Source: JAWXBG01 sp044375415 (GTDB lineage Bacteria > Bacteroidota > Bacteroidia > Flavobacteriales_D > Sanyastnellaceae). Taken from it: 35,014 bases of DNA. The position numbers and the translations under genes were made by a program. Below are positions 1 to 7,808 of the stretch, in pieces (within the stretch, counting starts at the first letter, position 1; every line of letters starts with the position of its first letter). Location: assembly GCA_044375415.1 (NCBI GenBank), contig JBILMS010000036.1, forward strand, positions 1 to 35,014, written 5' to 3'. Under the pieces are notes generated by a model. It searched no databases, was not told the origin of the DNA, and saw only the letters and a list, made by a program, of their open reading frames with translations.

Positions 1-177
1 GCTCCATGCAGCTACCATGAAGAGTTGACCGATCTTTTGGTCGAGAGATAAGGTCGCAAATACCGAATCAGCCCACGGTGTATTTCGATCGAGAAAACTC
101 GGGCGAACTTCTTGTGCTTTTCCCGCAACAACAATGATTACTGAGAATAGTAAAAATATAAATTTTGGTATCTTCAT
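1..177 (-). CDS. Glycoside hydrolase family 3 protein, N-terminal part (cut by window edge)
   Basis: Only the first 59 residues are present; the gene continues past position 1. The start is the ATG at 177. Residues 1 to about 21 form a signal peptide (MKIPK, a hydrophobic stretch FIFLLFSVIIVV, then AGKAQ), so the product is exported. The mature part contains WADSVFATLS and KIGQLFMVAAWS. This resembles the opening of Bacteroidetes GH3 beta-N-acetylglucosaminidase-like proteins, which often carry a C-terminal beta-lactamase-like domain. A role in peptidoglycan or glycan hydrolysis in the periplasm is inferred from the family; the catalytic region is outside the window. It lies downstream of cmk on the same strand, 87 bases away, with no clear terminator between. 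The family call rests on a short motif and is fairly but not fully secure. Confidence 0.7.
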   Translation of the reverse strand, partial: MKIPKFIFLLFSVIIVVAGKAQEVRPSFLDRNTPWADSVFATLSLDQKIGQLFMVAAWS

Positions 178-264
178 GTAGGAAGCAAATCAACAACTAA
201 ACAGAAGGCACTATGAAAAAATTGCGCCATGATTTGCAACATGTGTTTGTGAATTATATGTAAC

Positions 265-960
265 CTACTCTGCCATTTTCTTTCGCACTTGATTCAGTAC
301 GAAATCAAATTGCTCATCCAACGTAAGATGAGTGTTATCAAGCACTACAGCGTCCTCGGCTCGTCTTAGCGGATCATTTTTACGAGTTGTATCATATTCA
401 TCACGATCGTTAATGTTCTTTAAAACATCACCCAAAGTACTTTCCACTCCCATCCGTTGCAGCTCTGAAAACCTTCTTTGAGCCCGAACTTGGTTGTCGG
501 CAATCATGAAAATTTTAAGTTCCGCATCCGGAATCACAACAGTCCCAATATCTCTGCCGTCCATTACCACTCCTTTTTGTTCGGCTAATCGTCGTTGCAG
601 TTTTACTAATTTCACACGAACCGATTTCACATCTGAGACTTTCGATACATGATTGCTCACTTGAAGCGAACGGATTTCGCGTTCTACATTCTGTCCGTTC
701 AAATAGGGCTCGTTTTTACCTGATTCCGGATTGTACTTAAAAGCTATCAACACCAATTCAAGCATTTTCGCAAGACCGTCCTCATCAAGTTCCCCATGTT
801 GTCCAATAAGACCATGTTGCAAAGCATATAGGGTAACGGCCCTATACATCGCACCACTATCTACGTACATAAAATTGAGTTCTTTCGCAAGCGACTTTGC
901 TAACGTGCTTTTGCCACAAGAGGAATATCCATCGATGGCTATGTTGATCTTTCTTTTCAC
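265..960 (-). CDS. cmk: Cytidylate kinase
   Basis: Phosphorylates CMP and dCMP with ATP in the cytoplasm (pyrimidine nucleotide recycling). The P-loop GYSSCGKST follows the first strand INIAID, then VDSGAMYRAVTLYA (NMP-binding region), MDGRDIGTVV and FMIADNQVRAQRR, all typical of Cmk. The longest frame starts at 1011, but its first 17 residues (MHILSELALF...) precede the conserved family start. A GTG at 960 gives VKRKINIAIDG and a 231-residue protein, the usual length, so I place the start there. It lies downstream of porQ on the same strand, a pairing common in Bacteroidetes, and is probably co-transcribed with it. The function call is very secure; the GTG start is likely but not proven. Confidence 0.93.
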   Translation of the reverse strand: MKRKINIAIDGYSSCGKSTLAKSLAKELNFMYVDSGAMYRAVTLYALQHGLIGQHGELDEDGLAKMLELVLIAFKYNPESGKNEPYLNGQNVEREIRSLQVSNHVSKVSDVKSVRVKLVKLQRRLAEQKGVVMDGRDIGTVVIPDAELKIFMIADNQVRAQRRFSELQRMGVESTLGDVLKNINDRDEYDTTRKNDPLRRAEDAVVLDNTHLTLDEQFDFVLNQVRKKMAE

Positions 961-1048
961 TAAATAAGTTGAGCGGCCCGAAAATAAAGCCAATTCGGAT
1001 AAAATGTGCATTTATAGGCAGAAACTCGTGCGAAGATTTCTGAAACCC

Positions 1049-2083
1049 TTATCTGGTCTGGAAAAGAGAGGTGCTAATCGAGAAATGATTACTTGGACCT
1101 GCCAAGTGATAGATCGCCCTGCCATAACTCAACTGAAAACGAGCTACTTTAAAGCCAAAGCCATAGCTGAATCCGGACATACCGGGTTTATCGTCAACAG
1201 AAAGTTCCTTTCTCCGACGATAATCATACCCTAATCGGAACTGGAAATTCTGTGAAAGAAGGATTTCGACGCCGATTTTAACGTGTCTCATCAGTTGGTC
1301 TCCAAAACCCGCGTTATTGTCTTCTATAACAGTACCGGTAACAGGATCAATTATGATCTCTGTATTCTCATCATACGATACATTCCAATTTTCTAGATGG
1401 TCTATAACCAAACTAAATCGCAAAGGCGCATGAGCTAGGCGTTTTACAATACCTATTGCCAAGTTTACAGGTACCTCAGATTTCTGATTTTCCACGAAAG
1501 GTCGTAGGACAAATCCCGCATTATTAAGAACCAGGCTAGCGGAAAAATTCTTATTTGGATGCACATAGGTCGCGCTCAAGTCGATTAACAGCCCTGCTGC
1601 GTAATAATTGGCCAATGTGCTATATACCATTTTGACACCCGCCCCTAGGTTGAAAAGCGAATCCAAGCGATATCCGGCTCCAAGGCCCACTGTAAAATCG
1701 GAGGCATTAAATTGTCCGATTACATTCCCAAGTTCATCTGTTTCATCGATTTGACCATGCCCTAGATATTGAATCCCCAAAGCCGCAGTAATCTTAGGAG
1801 AAATGTTGCGGGCATAACCGAAAACACCCGTGTTGGTTTTCGCGAAATAATCTATGTAACCAATCGCAATCTTTCCGGAAGTAGCACTGTCTAAGAGGGA
1901 TGGATTGCGGAAGCTTAAATTAATATCTCCATCTTTCATTGCTAATATAGAACCACCAAGAGCCGATTCGCGCGCTGAAGCAGGAATTGACAATGAACTG
2001 AACATTTGAAGTCCTCCCACCTGCGCATAGGAATGAGCAACAATTTGAACTAGTACACAAAATAAAACAATGATTTTTTTCAT
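1049..2083 (-). CDS. porQ: Type IX secretion system outer-membrane protein PorQ
   Basis: A 344-residue outer-membrane protein. Residues 1-20 are a signal peptide ending in SYAQ. The mature start GGLQMFSSLSIPASARESALGG, followed by NLSFRNPSLLD and alternating beta strands with GYDYRRRKELS and GFGFKVARFQLSYG near the end, matches the PorQ/PorV-type barrel of the type IX secretion system. PorQ is needed for export of proteins with T9SS C-terminal signals. Three such cargo genes occur in this window (7848, 11120, 22557), which agrees with the call. The gene sits just upstream of cmk (88 bases to the GTG start). A Bacteroidetes -7 box lies 36 bases before the start, so porQ-cmk likely begins a transcript here. 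Confidence 0.88.
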   Translation of the reverse strand: MKKIIVLFCVLVQIVAHSYAQVGGLQMFSSLSIPASARESALGGSILAMKDGDINLSFRNPSLLDSATSGKIAIGYIDYFAKTNTGVFGYARNISPKITAALGIQYLGHGQIDETDELGNVIGQFNASDFTVGLGAGYRLDSLFNLGAGVKMVYSTLANYYAAGLLIDLSATYVHPNKNFSASLVLNNAGFVLRPFVENQKSEVPVNLAIGIVKRLAHAPLRFSLVIDHLENWNVSYDENTEIIIDPVTGTVIEDNNAGFGDQLMRHVKIGVEILLSQNFQFRLGYDYRRRKELSVDDKPGMSGFSYGFGFKVARFQLSYGRAIYHLAGPSNHFSISTSLFQTR

Positions 2084-2118
2084 CAGGGCTTCGGTTGTGG
2101 CGATTAACGCTTCACGCG

Positions 2119-2126
2119 CAAATTTA
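2119..2126 (-). promoter_or_regulatory. -7 box upstream of porQ
   Basis: TAAATTTG on the minus strand is a perfect match to the Bacteroidetes TAnnTTTG box, 36 bases before the porQ ATG. No clear TTTG sits at the expected -33 spacing. Confidence 0.4.
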
Positions 2127-2192
2127 TTTCAGTTCGCCAATAAATAGTCTGAAACAATGATTCAAACTGCGAAATAATTACCCTACCCCACG

Positions 2193-4631
2193 TTAAGCTA
2201 CCTTCAGCGCATTCAAAACCTTTTCCTTCAGGAGAGCCTTATCTATCACTTCATACATTTCGGATACATAATGAAATTTGAGTCCTTTTAGGTAACGCTC
2301 GTTGATCTCATCTACATCTCTTCTGTTTTTCTCACACAAAATGATCTCTTTGATGCCGGAACGTTTGGCCGCAAGTATCTTTTCTTTAATTCCACCCACC
2401 GGCAATACTTTTCCACGAAGCGTAATTTCACCCGTCATAGCCAAGTATTTTCTCACTTTACGTTGAGTAAACGCTGAGGCAATAGCTGTAAGAAGAGTGA
2501 CACCGGCAGATGGACCATCCTTGGGGATAGCACCTTGTGGTACGTGTATGTGAATGTTCCATTTGTCGAAAATATCTTGATCCATTTCCAGCAATTCGGC
2601 GTGCGCGCGAACGTACTCCAAGGCAATCATGGCAGACTCTTTCATCACCTCGCCCAGATTTCCGGTGAGGGTCAACTTTCCTTTGCCTTTCGTTAAACTC
2701 GTTTCGATAAACAAGATATCGCCTCCATGAGGTGTCCAGGCTAAACCGGTAACAACACCGGCATTTTCATTGTCGGTGTATTTATCTTTTTCGTGACTGG
2801 GACCCAGTATTTTCTCTACTTCATTATTCTCAACAACGATCCTAAACTTCTCCTCCATCGCAATTTGTTTTGCGCGATTACGAGTGACTTTTCCAATTCG
2901 CTTCTCCAGAGTTCGTACACCACTTTCGTTGGTATATTCTTCAATTAGTTTTACAAGAATATCATCTGTGAAAGCGATCTGTCCGTCCTTTAAACCATTC
3001 TCGCGAAGTTGCTTAGGTACCAAATGACGTTTCGCTATTTCAAGTTTTTCCTCAATGGTGTATCCGTTCACTTCAATAATTTCCAATCGATCGCGAAGTG
3101 CAGGTTGAATTGTATTCAGACTGTTGCACGTTGCAATAAACATAACACGTGATAGGTCGTAGTCCAACTCCACATAGTTATCGTGAAATGCATGATTTTG
3201 CTCCGGATCCAATACTTCCAACATAGCAGATGACGGATCACCATGAACGCCCTGTCCAAGTTTATCGATTTCATCTAACACAAAAAGAGGATTGCTGGTT
3301 CCCGCTTTTTTCAGGTTTTGAAGAATCCTTCCGGGCATTGCTCCAATGTATGTTTTGCGATGACCTCGAATCTCGGCTTCATCGTGCAAGCCACCTAAAG
3401 CCATACGAATGTACTTTCTGCCAAGGGCTTCAGCGATGCTTTTGCCTAGAGATGTTTTCCCAACACCGGGAGGGCCATACAAACAAATGATGGGAGACTT
3501 CATGTCTCCTTTAATCTTCAATACTGCCAGATGTTCTATGATTCGTTCTTTGACCTTCTCTAATCCATAATGATCGCGATCTAGAATTTCTTTCGCGTGT
3601 TTTAAATTAAAATTGTCGTCAGAATATTCGTTCCATGGCAAATCGATCAGGGTATCGATGTAATTAGCTTGTACACTAAATTCAGCACTCTGCGGATTGG
3701 TCCGCTCCAGTTTTGCTATTTCCTTTTCAAATGACTTCTGTACTACTTCATTCCACTTTTTACCCGCTGCTCTCTTTTTCTTTTCTTCTATTTCCTCCTT
3801 GATTGGATTCGATCCAAGCTCCTCTTGAATCTGACGCATTTGTTGATGCAAAAAATATTCTCTCTGCTGTTTGGTGATATCCGTGTGTACTTTTTTCTGA
3901 ATCTCGTTTTTCATTTCGAGCATTTGCAGCTCCTTTGAAATGTGTTCGAGCACTTTGCGAGCACGTTCTTCTAAATCCGCAATTTCCAGTAAGACCTGCT
4001 TTTCTTGAACAGCAAGACGCATGTTGCTACTGATGAAGTTGGTGAGAAAACTAAGACCATTAATGTTCTTAATTGCCATGTTGGCCTCCGTAGGAATGTC
4101 GGGAGACACATTAATAATTTTACTCGAAATCTCTTTTAAAGATTCAAACAAGGCCAACTGTTCCTTGCTTTGACTGTTGTTCACTTCCGGATATTCAACA
4201 ACTTGAGCTTTAAAATATGGCTCTTCAGACACAAGACCCTTTATCTGAAATCGCTTTTTTCCTTGCAAAATGACCGTTGTGGTACCATCGGGCATCTTGA
4301 ATAACTTCATGATTGTCGCCTGTGTTCCAATCTGATGGATATCCTCAAACGAGGGCTCTTCCATCTCTTGATCTTTTTGCGACACAACGCCAATGATTTT
4401 ATTGCCTTTGTTAGCCTCATTGATCAACTTAATACTCTTATCACGTCCTACCGTTATCGGAATAACCACCCCCGGAAATAAGACCGTATTTCTCAGTGGA
4501 AGAATTGGCAGTACTTCCGGTGTGAGCTCCTTATCCATTAGCTCTTCATCTTCCGCCGATATAATTGGAATGTATTCGTGATCCTGCACTTCGCTGAGCA
4601 GGGATAGTATATTCTGATTCTGAATTTTCAT
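2193..4631 (-). CDS. lon: ATP-dependent protease Lon
   Basis: An 812-residue cytoplasmic AAA+ serine protease that degrades misfolded and regulatory proteins. All domains are present. The N-terminal substrate domain begins LPILPLRNTVLFPGVVIPI (residues about 41-59), followed by a long coiled-coil with YFLHQQMRQIQEELG. The AAA+ module has Walker A GPPGVGKTS and Walker B FVLDEIDKL. The C-terminal protease domain has the catalytic serine in PKDGPSAG (S708 by my count) and the lysine in GGIKEKIL (K751), spaced 43 residues apart as in E. coli Lon. Length is typical. It lies 60 bases downstream of the alternate glmU on the same strand and may be read with it. I found no heat-shock-type promoter that I can support. 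Confidence 0.97.
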   Translation of the reverse strand: MKIQNQNILSLLSEVQDHEYIPIISAEDEELMDKELTPEVLPILPLRNTVLFPGVVIPITVGRDKSIKLINEANKGNKIIGVVSQKDQEMEEPSFEDIHQIGTQATIMKLFKMPDGTTTVILQGKKRFQIKGLVSEEPYFKAQVVEYPEVNNSQSKEQLALFESLKEISSKIINVSPDIPTEANMAIKNINGLSFLTNFISSNMRLAVQEKQVLLEIADLEERARKVLEHISKELQMLEMKNEIQKKVHTDITKQQREYFLHQQMRQIQEELGSNPIKEEIEEKKKRAAGKKWNEVVQKSFEKEIAKLERTNPQSAEFSVQANYIDTLIDLPWNEYSDDNFNLKHAKEILDRDHYGLEKVKERIIEHLAVLKIKGDMKSPIICLYGPPGVGKTSLGKSIAEALGRKYIRMALGGLHDEAEIRGHRKTYIGAMPGRILQNLKKAGTSNPLFVLDEIDKLGQGVHGDPSSAMLEVLDPEQNHAFHDNYVELDYDLSRVMFIATCNSLNTIQPALRDRLEIIEVNGYTIEEKLEIAKRHLVPKQLRENGLKDGQIAFTDDILVKLIEEYTNESGVRTLEKRIGKVTRNRAKQIAMEEKFRIVVENNEVEKILGPSHEKDKYTDNENAGVVTGLAWTPHGGDILFIETSLTKGKGKLTLTGNLGEVMKESAMIALEYVRAHAELLEMDQDIFDKWNIHIHVPQGAIPKDGPSAGVTLLTAIASAFTQRKVRKYLAMTGEITLRGKVLPVGGIKEKILAAKRSGIKEIILCEKNRRDVDEINERYLKGLKFHYVSEMYEVIDKALLKEKVLNALKVA

Positions 4632-4690
4632 ATAGTATTATCTGTGTAGTGTGAGAAGTCAATCATAATGCCATCCGGAATTACATGACT

Positions 4691-5875
4691 TTATGGCTTG
4701 CTTTTGTCAGTATGATAACGTCTTGATTGGTCAAACACATTTTTCAAAACAGCTCTATAATCGTCGTCGAGCTCCATTTGTCTTCTTGCCAGCACGCGTT
4801 CCGCTGTTTCCATTGCTTTATCGAAATCATATTCGACAAGTGAATTATCGCCTCCCCAAGAAAAGGAGGGAATAAATCGGGGCATATACCCCCCGCCAAA
4901 TAAATTACAAGCCGTACCAACCAATGTGCCGGTGTTGAACATAGTATTGATTCCACATTTGCTATGATCTCCCATTATCAAACCGCAGAAAATTAAATCG
5001 GTGTCTTCAAATGTGCCTGTAATTGCACTCCAAAGTGTTACCGGGCCATAATTGTTTTTGAGATTACTGTTATTGGTATCCGCACCCAAATTGCACCATT
5101 CGCCTAGCACCGAATTACCCAAAAAACCATCATGAGCTTTGTTGGAGTATCCGGTAATTATCGAATTTGATACCTCTCCTCCTACTTTGCAATGAGGGCC
5201 AATACTGGTAGCACCATACATTTTTGCCCCCATCTTTAGGGTCGAATGGTCGCCCAAAACAAAAGGTCCTCGAATCATAGACCCTTCCATTATTTCAGCT
5301 CCACTTCCAATAACAACGGGCCCGGATTCTGTATTAATAATGGATGCATGAACCTTGGCGTCGGAGGAAATGTACAATTCCGATTCAGGGCCAATCAGTG
5401 TGTTTCCAAGCGGCAGTGTTGCCGATTTTTTATTTCTGAAAAATTCAAAATCACTTCTAATAACAAGATCATTTTTCGAAAAGAGATCCGTGATTTTATT
5501 CAATATCAGCATCTCTTCTTCGTAATCTATCCGTTTTGAATTTTCTAAATTTCCCTTGTAAGCAATGAGCACATCCTTTTGATAAAGAGATTCGGATTCT
5601 TGAAGATTGGCGATCGTTTCTACAAGTCTGTTGTCGGGAATAATTCGACCATTTACGGAATAAGTATCTAACAATTTTGTTGATGGAAACATGAATCGCA
5701 AAAACTCGCGAGTCGAATGAGACACTTCGCCACTAACAAATTTGGACCAGCGTTCGGCATTGGTAAAGATGCCTATCCGCAATTCTCCAACCGGTCTGGT
5801 TTCAATAAGTGGATAAAACTGAAGTAAGTCTTTATCTTCGAAAAGAACTATGTGTATGTGCTTTTTTGTACTCAT
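4691..5875 (-). CDS. Alternate Bacteroidetes GlmU: UDP-GlcNAc diphosphorylase / glucosamine-1-phosphate acetyltransferase
   Basis: A 394-residue protein of the alternate GlmU family found in Bacteroidetes (TIGR03991 type). The N-terminal half carries a diverged nucleotidyltransferase fold, with LFEDKDLLQFYPLIETRPVG and IGIFTNAERW in place of the classical LAAGxGTRM loop. Residues from about 165 form a left-handed beta-helix of hexapeptide repeats (VIGSGAEI, SMIRGPFVLG, KVGGEVSNSI). HDGFLGNS, LGADTNNSNL and KNNYGP mirror the acetyltransferase site of GlmU. It is predicted to make UDP-GlcNAc for peptidoglycan and lipid A. It starts 225 bases from the divergent merR-like gene, with a perfect -7 box in between, and precedes lon. 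Exact substrate is inferred from the family; other sugar nucleotides are possible. Confidence 0.8.
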   Translation of the reverse strand: MSTKKHIHIVLFEDKDLLQFYPLIETRPVGELRIGIFTNAERWSKFVSGEVSHSTREFLRFMFPSTKLLDTYSVNGRIIPDNRLVETIANLQESESLYQKDVLIAYKGNLENSKRIDYEEEMLILNKITDLFSKNDLVIRSDFEFFRNKKSATLPLGNTLIGPESELYISSDAKVHASIINTESGPVVIGSGAEIMEGSMIRGPFVLGDHSTLKMGAKMYGATSIGPHCKVGGEVSNSIITGYSNKAHDGFLGNSVLGEWCNLGADTNNSNLKNNYGPVTLWSAITGTFEDTDLIFCGLIMGDHSKCGINTMFNTGTLVGTACNLFGGGYMPRFIPSFSWGGDNSLVEYDFDKAMETAERVLARRQMELDDDYRAVLKNVFDQSRRYHTDKSKP

Positions 5876-5928
5876 AATAATGTTTCTGCTGCGACCGATT
5901 TATTTTCAAGGACCAAAGGCCGATGCCA

Positions 5929-5936
5929 CAAATGTA
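5929..5936 (-). promoter_or_regulatory. -7 box upstream of the alternate glmU
   Basis: TACATTTG on the minus strand matches TAnnTTTG perfectly, 53 bases before the ATG. A TTTA rather than TTTG lies farther upstream, so the -33 element is weak. Confidence 0.4.
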
Positions 5937-6052
5937 TTGACCTAATGTTAAATCGTTAATGAGATTAAAGAATTCAGATAAGTAGACGAATGTTGACAGC
6001 TTTTGGATTGCCCATCATATCGGCTCCTGAAATATCTAAATTTGAATAAAAA

Positions 6053-6068
6053 TTCAACATTTGTTGAA
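6053..6068. promoter_or_regulatory. Palindrome upstream of the CarH-like regulator gene
   Basis: TTCAACA (6053-6059) and TGTTGAA (6062-6068) form a perfect 7-base inverted repeat with a 2-base centre, ending 32 bases before the ATG at 6101. It overlaps an imperfect -7 box (AACATTTG, 6056-6063). The half-site TGTTGAA differs by one base from the TGTTTAA half-sites upstream of the sigma gene. It could be an autoregulatory operator; this is inference. Confidence 0.4.
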
Positions 6069-6100
6069 CCTTTCCATTTTTACCCTGTTATTGTGGCATC

Positions 6101-6997
6101 ATGGAGTACAAAGAGTTTTCAATCAAAGATCTGGAAAGTTTCACAGGCATCAAAGCTCATACTATTAGAATCTGGGAACAACGGTATGGCATTTTAGCTC
6201 CTACCCGCACCGACACTAACATCCGAAAGTATTCAGATAGCGACCTGAAATATCTGTTGAATGTCTGTATGCTCAATTCTATGGGTATAAAGATTTCAAA
6301 AATCGCTCGAATGCAGGAGCATCAGATTACTGAAATCATACTCAACAAAATCCAAAAACAGAGTGGGGAACAACATTTTCAGCAGATGTTGAAAATCGCC
6401 ATGGTCAACTATGACGAGGATTTATTCCACCAGGTTTCTGATCAGTACATAAAGGATCACGGCATGATTCAGACCTTTACCAATCTGTATGTGCCTTTCC
6501 TTGAACAAATAGGTCTGCTTTGGCTAGCCGGGGCCATTTGTCCGAGCAACGAACATTTTATTTCTAATCTTATTCGTCAAAAACTGATCACGAGGATAGA
6601 TGCAATAAGAACGGCACCGAAACTTCCGGAGACTTTCGTTCTATACCTTCCCCAGCAAGAAATTCACGATATCACATTACTAGTTTTGCATTATCAACTG
6701 AAAACTGCAGGATATAAGACTGTATATTTAGGTTTAAGTGTTCCATTTGAAGATTTAGAGCAAGTTGTAAAAAGATTGGGGCCGGTGAATTTTGTTTCAC
6801 TCTTCACCACACACCCGTCAACAAAAGATCTTGGAGAGTATCTCAAACGTATATCTGACGAGTTTAAAGGCTCGGGTTCAAAGTTTTATCTAAGTGGATA
6901 CCTGGTTCAATCTGTGAAAGAGTACGATCACGACACCATTCACATTTTCGAAAATGCACGTCAACTTTCCCAGGCAATTGTTCCACAAATAGCCTGA
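6101..6997 (+). CDS. MerR-family regulator with CarH/LitR-like cobalamin-binding region
   Basis: A 298-residue transcription factor. Residues 1-75 are a MerR winged helix-turn-helix (FSIKDLESFTG, HTIRIWEQRYG, RKYSDSDLKYL). Residues about 90-165 are a helical bundle with W141, nine residues, then E151-H152: the Wx9EH motif that shields the upper face of adenosylcobalamin in CarH. Residues about 178-296 are a Rossmann-like B12-binding fold with EIHDIT (E187, H189, T192) where the classical motif is DxHxxG. H189 would be the lower cobalt ligand. In CarH/LitR proteins AdoCbl-bound tetramers repress and light releases them. Whether this protein still binds B12 or senses light is open: the Gly of DxHxxG is lost, and the residue after W141 is Leu where Thermus CarH has His132. 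A sigma-factor gene follows 142 bases downstream on the same strand, with a paired operator between, which suggests direct control. Confidence 0.85.
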   Translation: MEYKEFSIKDLESFTGIKAHTIRIWEQRYGILAPTRTDTNIRKYSDSDLKYLLNVCMLNSMGIKISKIARMQEHQITEIILNKIQKQSGEQHFQQMLKIAMVNYDEDLFHQVSDQYIKDHGMIQTFTNLYVPFLEQIGLLWLAGAICPSNEHFISNLIRQKLITRIDAIRTAPKLPETFVLYLPQQEIHDITLLVLHYQLKTAGYKTVYLGLSVPFEDLEQVVKRLGPVNFVSLFTTHPSTKDLGEYLKRISDEFKGSGSKFYLSGYLVQSVKEYDHDTIHIFENARQLSQAIVPQIA

Positions 6998-7059
6998 TAA
7001 TCACTAATTTTATTTTTTTTTGATTATTTCGGTAGGGATTTTCGGTCGAAGATTGTTTT

Positions 7060-7129
7060 TGTTTAAGAATTATGAAAATAAATTAAACAGACTTCATTTT
7101 GTTTAATATATTTGCCAAAGAATTAAACA
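7060..7129. promoter_or_regulatory. Two inverted repeats of TGTTTAA half-sites in the sigma-gene promoter
   Basis: Four half-sites are visible: TGTTTAA at 7060-7066, TTAAACA at 7083-7089, TGTTTAA at 7100-7106 and TTAAACA at 7123-7129. They make two inverted repeats with the same 16-base spacer, and the second pair lies exactly 40 bases after the first. The second pair extends to 9-base arms (TTGTTTAAT / ATTAAACAA, 7099-7107 and 7122-7130). A perfect -7 box (7107-7114) lies inside it. This geometry fits an operator for a dimeric or tetrameric regulator, most simply the MerR protein encoded next door, blocking the promoter. Regulator identity is inference; the repeats are seen directly. Confidence 0.65.
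7107..7114 (+). promoter_or_regulatory. -7 box of the sigma-factor gene
   Basis: TATATTTG matches TAnnTTTG perfectly, 25 bases before the ATG at 7140, and lies between the two arms of the second inverted repeat. No good TTTG is seen at -33. Confidence 0.5.
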
Positions 7130-7139
7130 ATACAATCAT

Positions 7140-7640
7140 ATGTCGACCCTCGAATTCAATCAAATGCTCTCGGTGCATGTACCCTTCCTGAAGAGTTTCG
7201 CATTGAGGTTTACAAAAAATATTGAAGATGCTGAAGATCTTTTGCAGGATACCACTGTAAAAGCTCTGCGCTACAGAAATCACTTTGCAAGTGGCACCAA
7301 TTTCCGCGGTTGGTTGTACACGATTATGAAAAATATTTTCATAAACAACTACAAGCGCACCAAATTGAGAAACACCATCACAGATGGTTCTGACAACCAG
7401 TATTTTCTGAATCACGGCAAGAGTTCAGAGAACACCATTGCTTCTCAGTTAGGTGAAAAGGAAATTCGCCGCACTATTATGGCGTTACCAAACGATTTCA
7501 AAATTCCTTTTAACATGTTTGTCGATGGATATCATTACGATGAAATCGCGAGTAAAATGGGAATTCCGATTGGGACCGTGAAAAGCAGGATTTTTAATGC
7601 ACGTAAGAAATTAATGTCGGAATTGGCCGATTTCCGCTAA
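7140..7640 (+). CDS. ECF-like RNA polymerase sigma factor (sigma-70 family)
   Basis: A 166-residue sigma factor with region 2 (LRFTKNIEDAEDLLQDTTVKA, then GTNFRGWLYTIMKNIFINNY, about residues 22-74) and region 4 (ALPNDFKIPF, HYDEIASKMG, GTVKSRIFNARKKL, about residues 120-160). It has no region 1 or 3, as in ECF sigmas. No anti-sigma gene follows, unlike the second sigma gene in this window (25370). It lies just downstream of the CarH-like regulator and behind the TGTTTAA operator. In Bacteroidetes similar small sigma factors accompany MerR/B12 regulators near carotenoid genes, and related ones such as SigP act in T9SS control; I cannot tell which from sequence alone. The next genes encode large T9SS cargo proteins, but the terminator at 7735 separates them. 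Confidence 0.88.
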   Translation: MSTLEFNQMLSVHVPFLKSFALRFTKNIEDAEDLLQDTTVKALRYRNHFASGTNFRGWLYTIMKNIFINNYKRTKLRNTITDGSDNQYFLNHGKSSENTIASQLGEKEIRRTIMALPNDFKIPFNMFVDGYHYDEIASKMGIPIGTVKSRIFNARKKLMSELADFR

Positions 7641-7734
7641 AAAGTAGGTTGGTTAGGGAACCTTAGATGGTCGGAAACTCAATGAACAATTGATGCCCCG
7701 TCTCATTTTAAGGATTTAAAGTAAAATGGTGAGA

Positions 7735-7765
7735 AGCTCGTTGGCATTATCCAACGGGCTTTTTG
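7735..7765 (+). terminator. Rho-independent terminator after the sigma gene
   Basis: Stem AGCTCGTTGG (7735-7744) / CCAACGGGCT (7751-7760), 10 pairs with one G-U, a 6-base loop CATTAT, then TTTT. It ends the merR-sigma region about 95 bases past the sigma stop codon. Confidence 0.8.
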
Positions 7766-7808
7766 CTTTTTATATCATACGAGTTTGCGCAACCTTATTG
7801 ACATCCAA

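Noticed and set aside
6998..7025. T-run after the MerR stop codon, possible terminator between merR and sigma.
   Set aside because: The only stem is five A/T-rich pairs (AATCA / TGATT); too weak to call.
7641..7734. Stretch between the sigma stop codon and its terminator, considered as a small RNA or small gene.
   Set aside because: Only very short frames (about eight codons) and a weak hairpin; best read as a 3' untranslated region.
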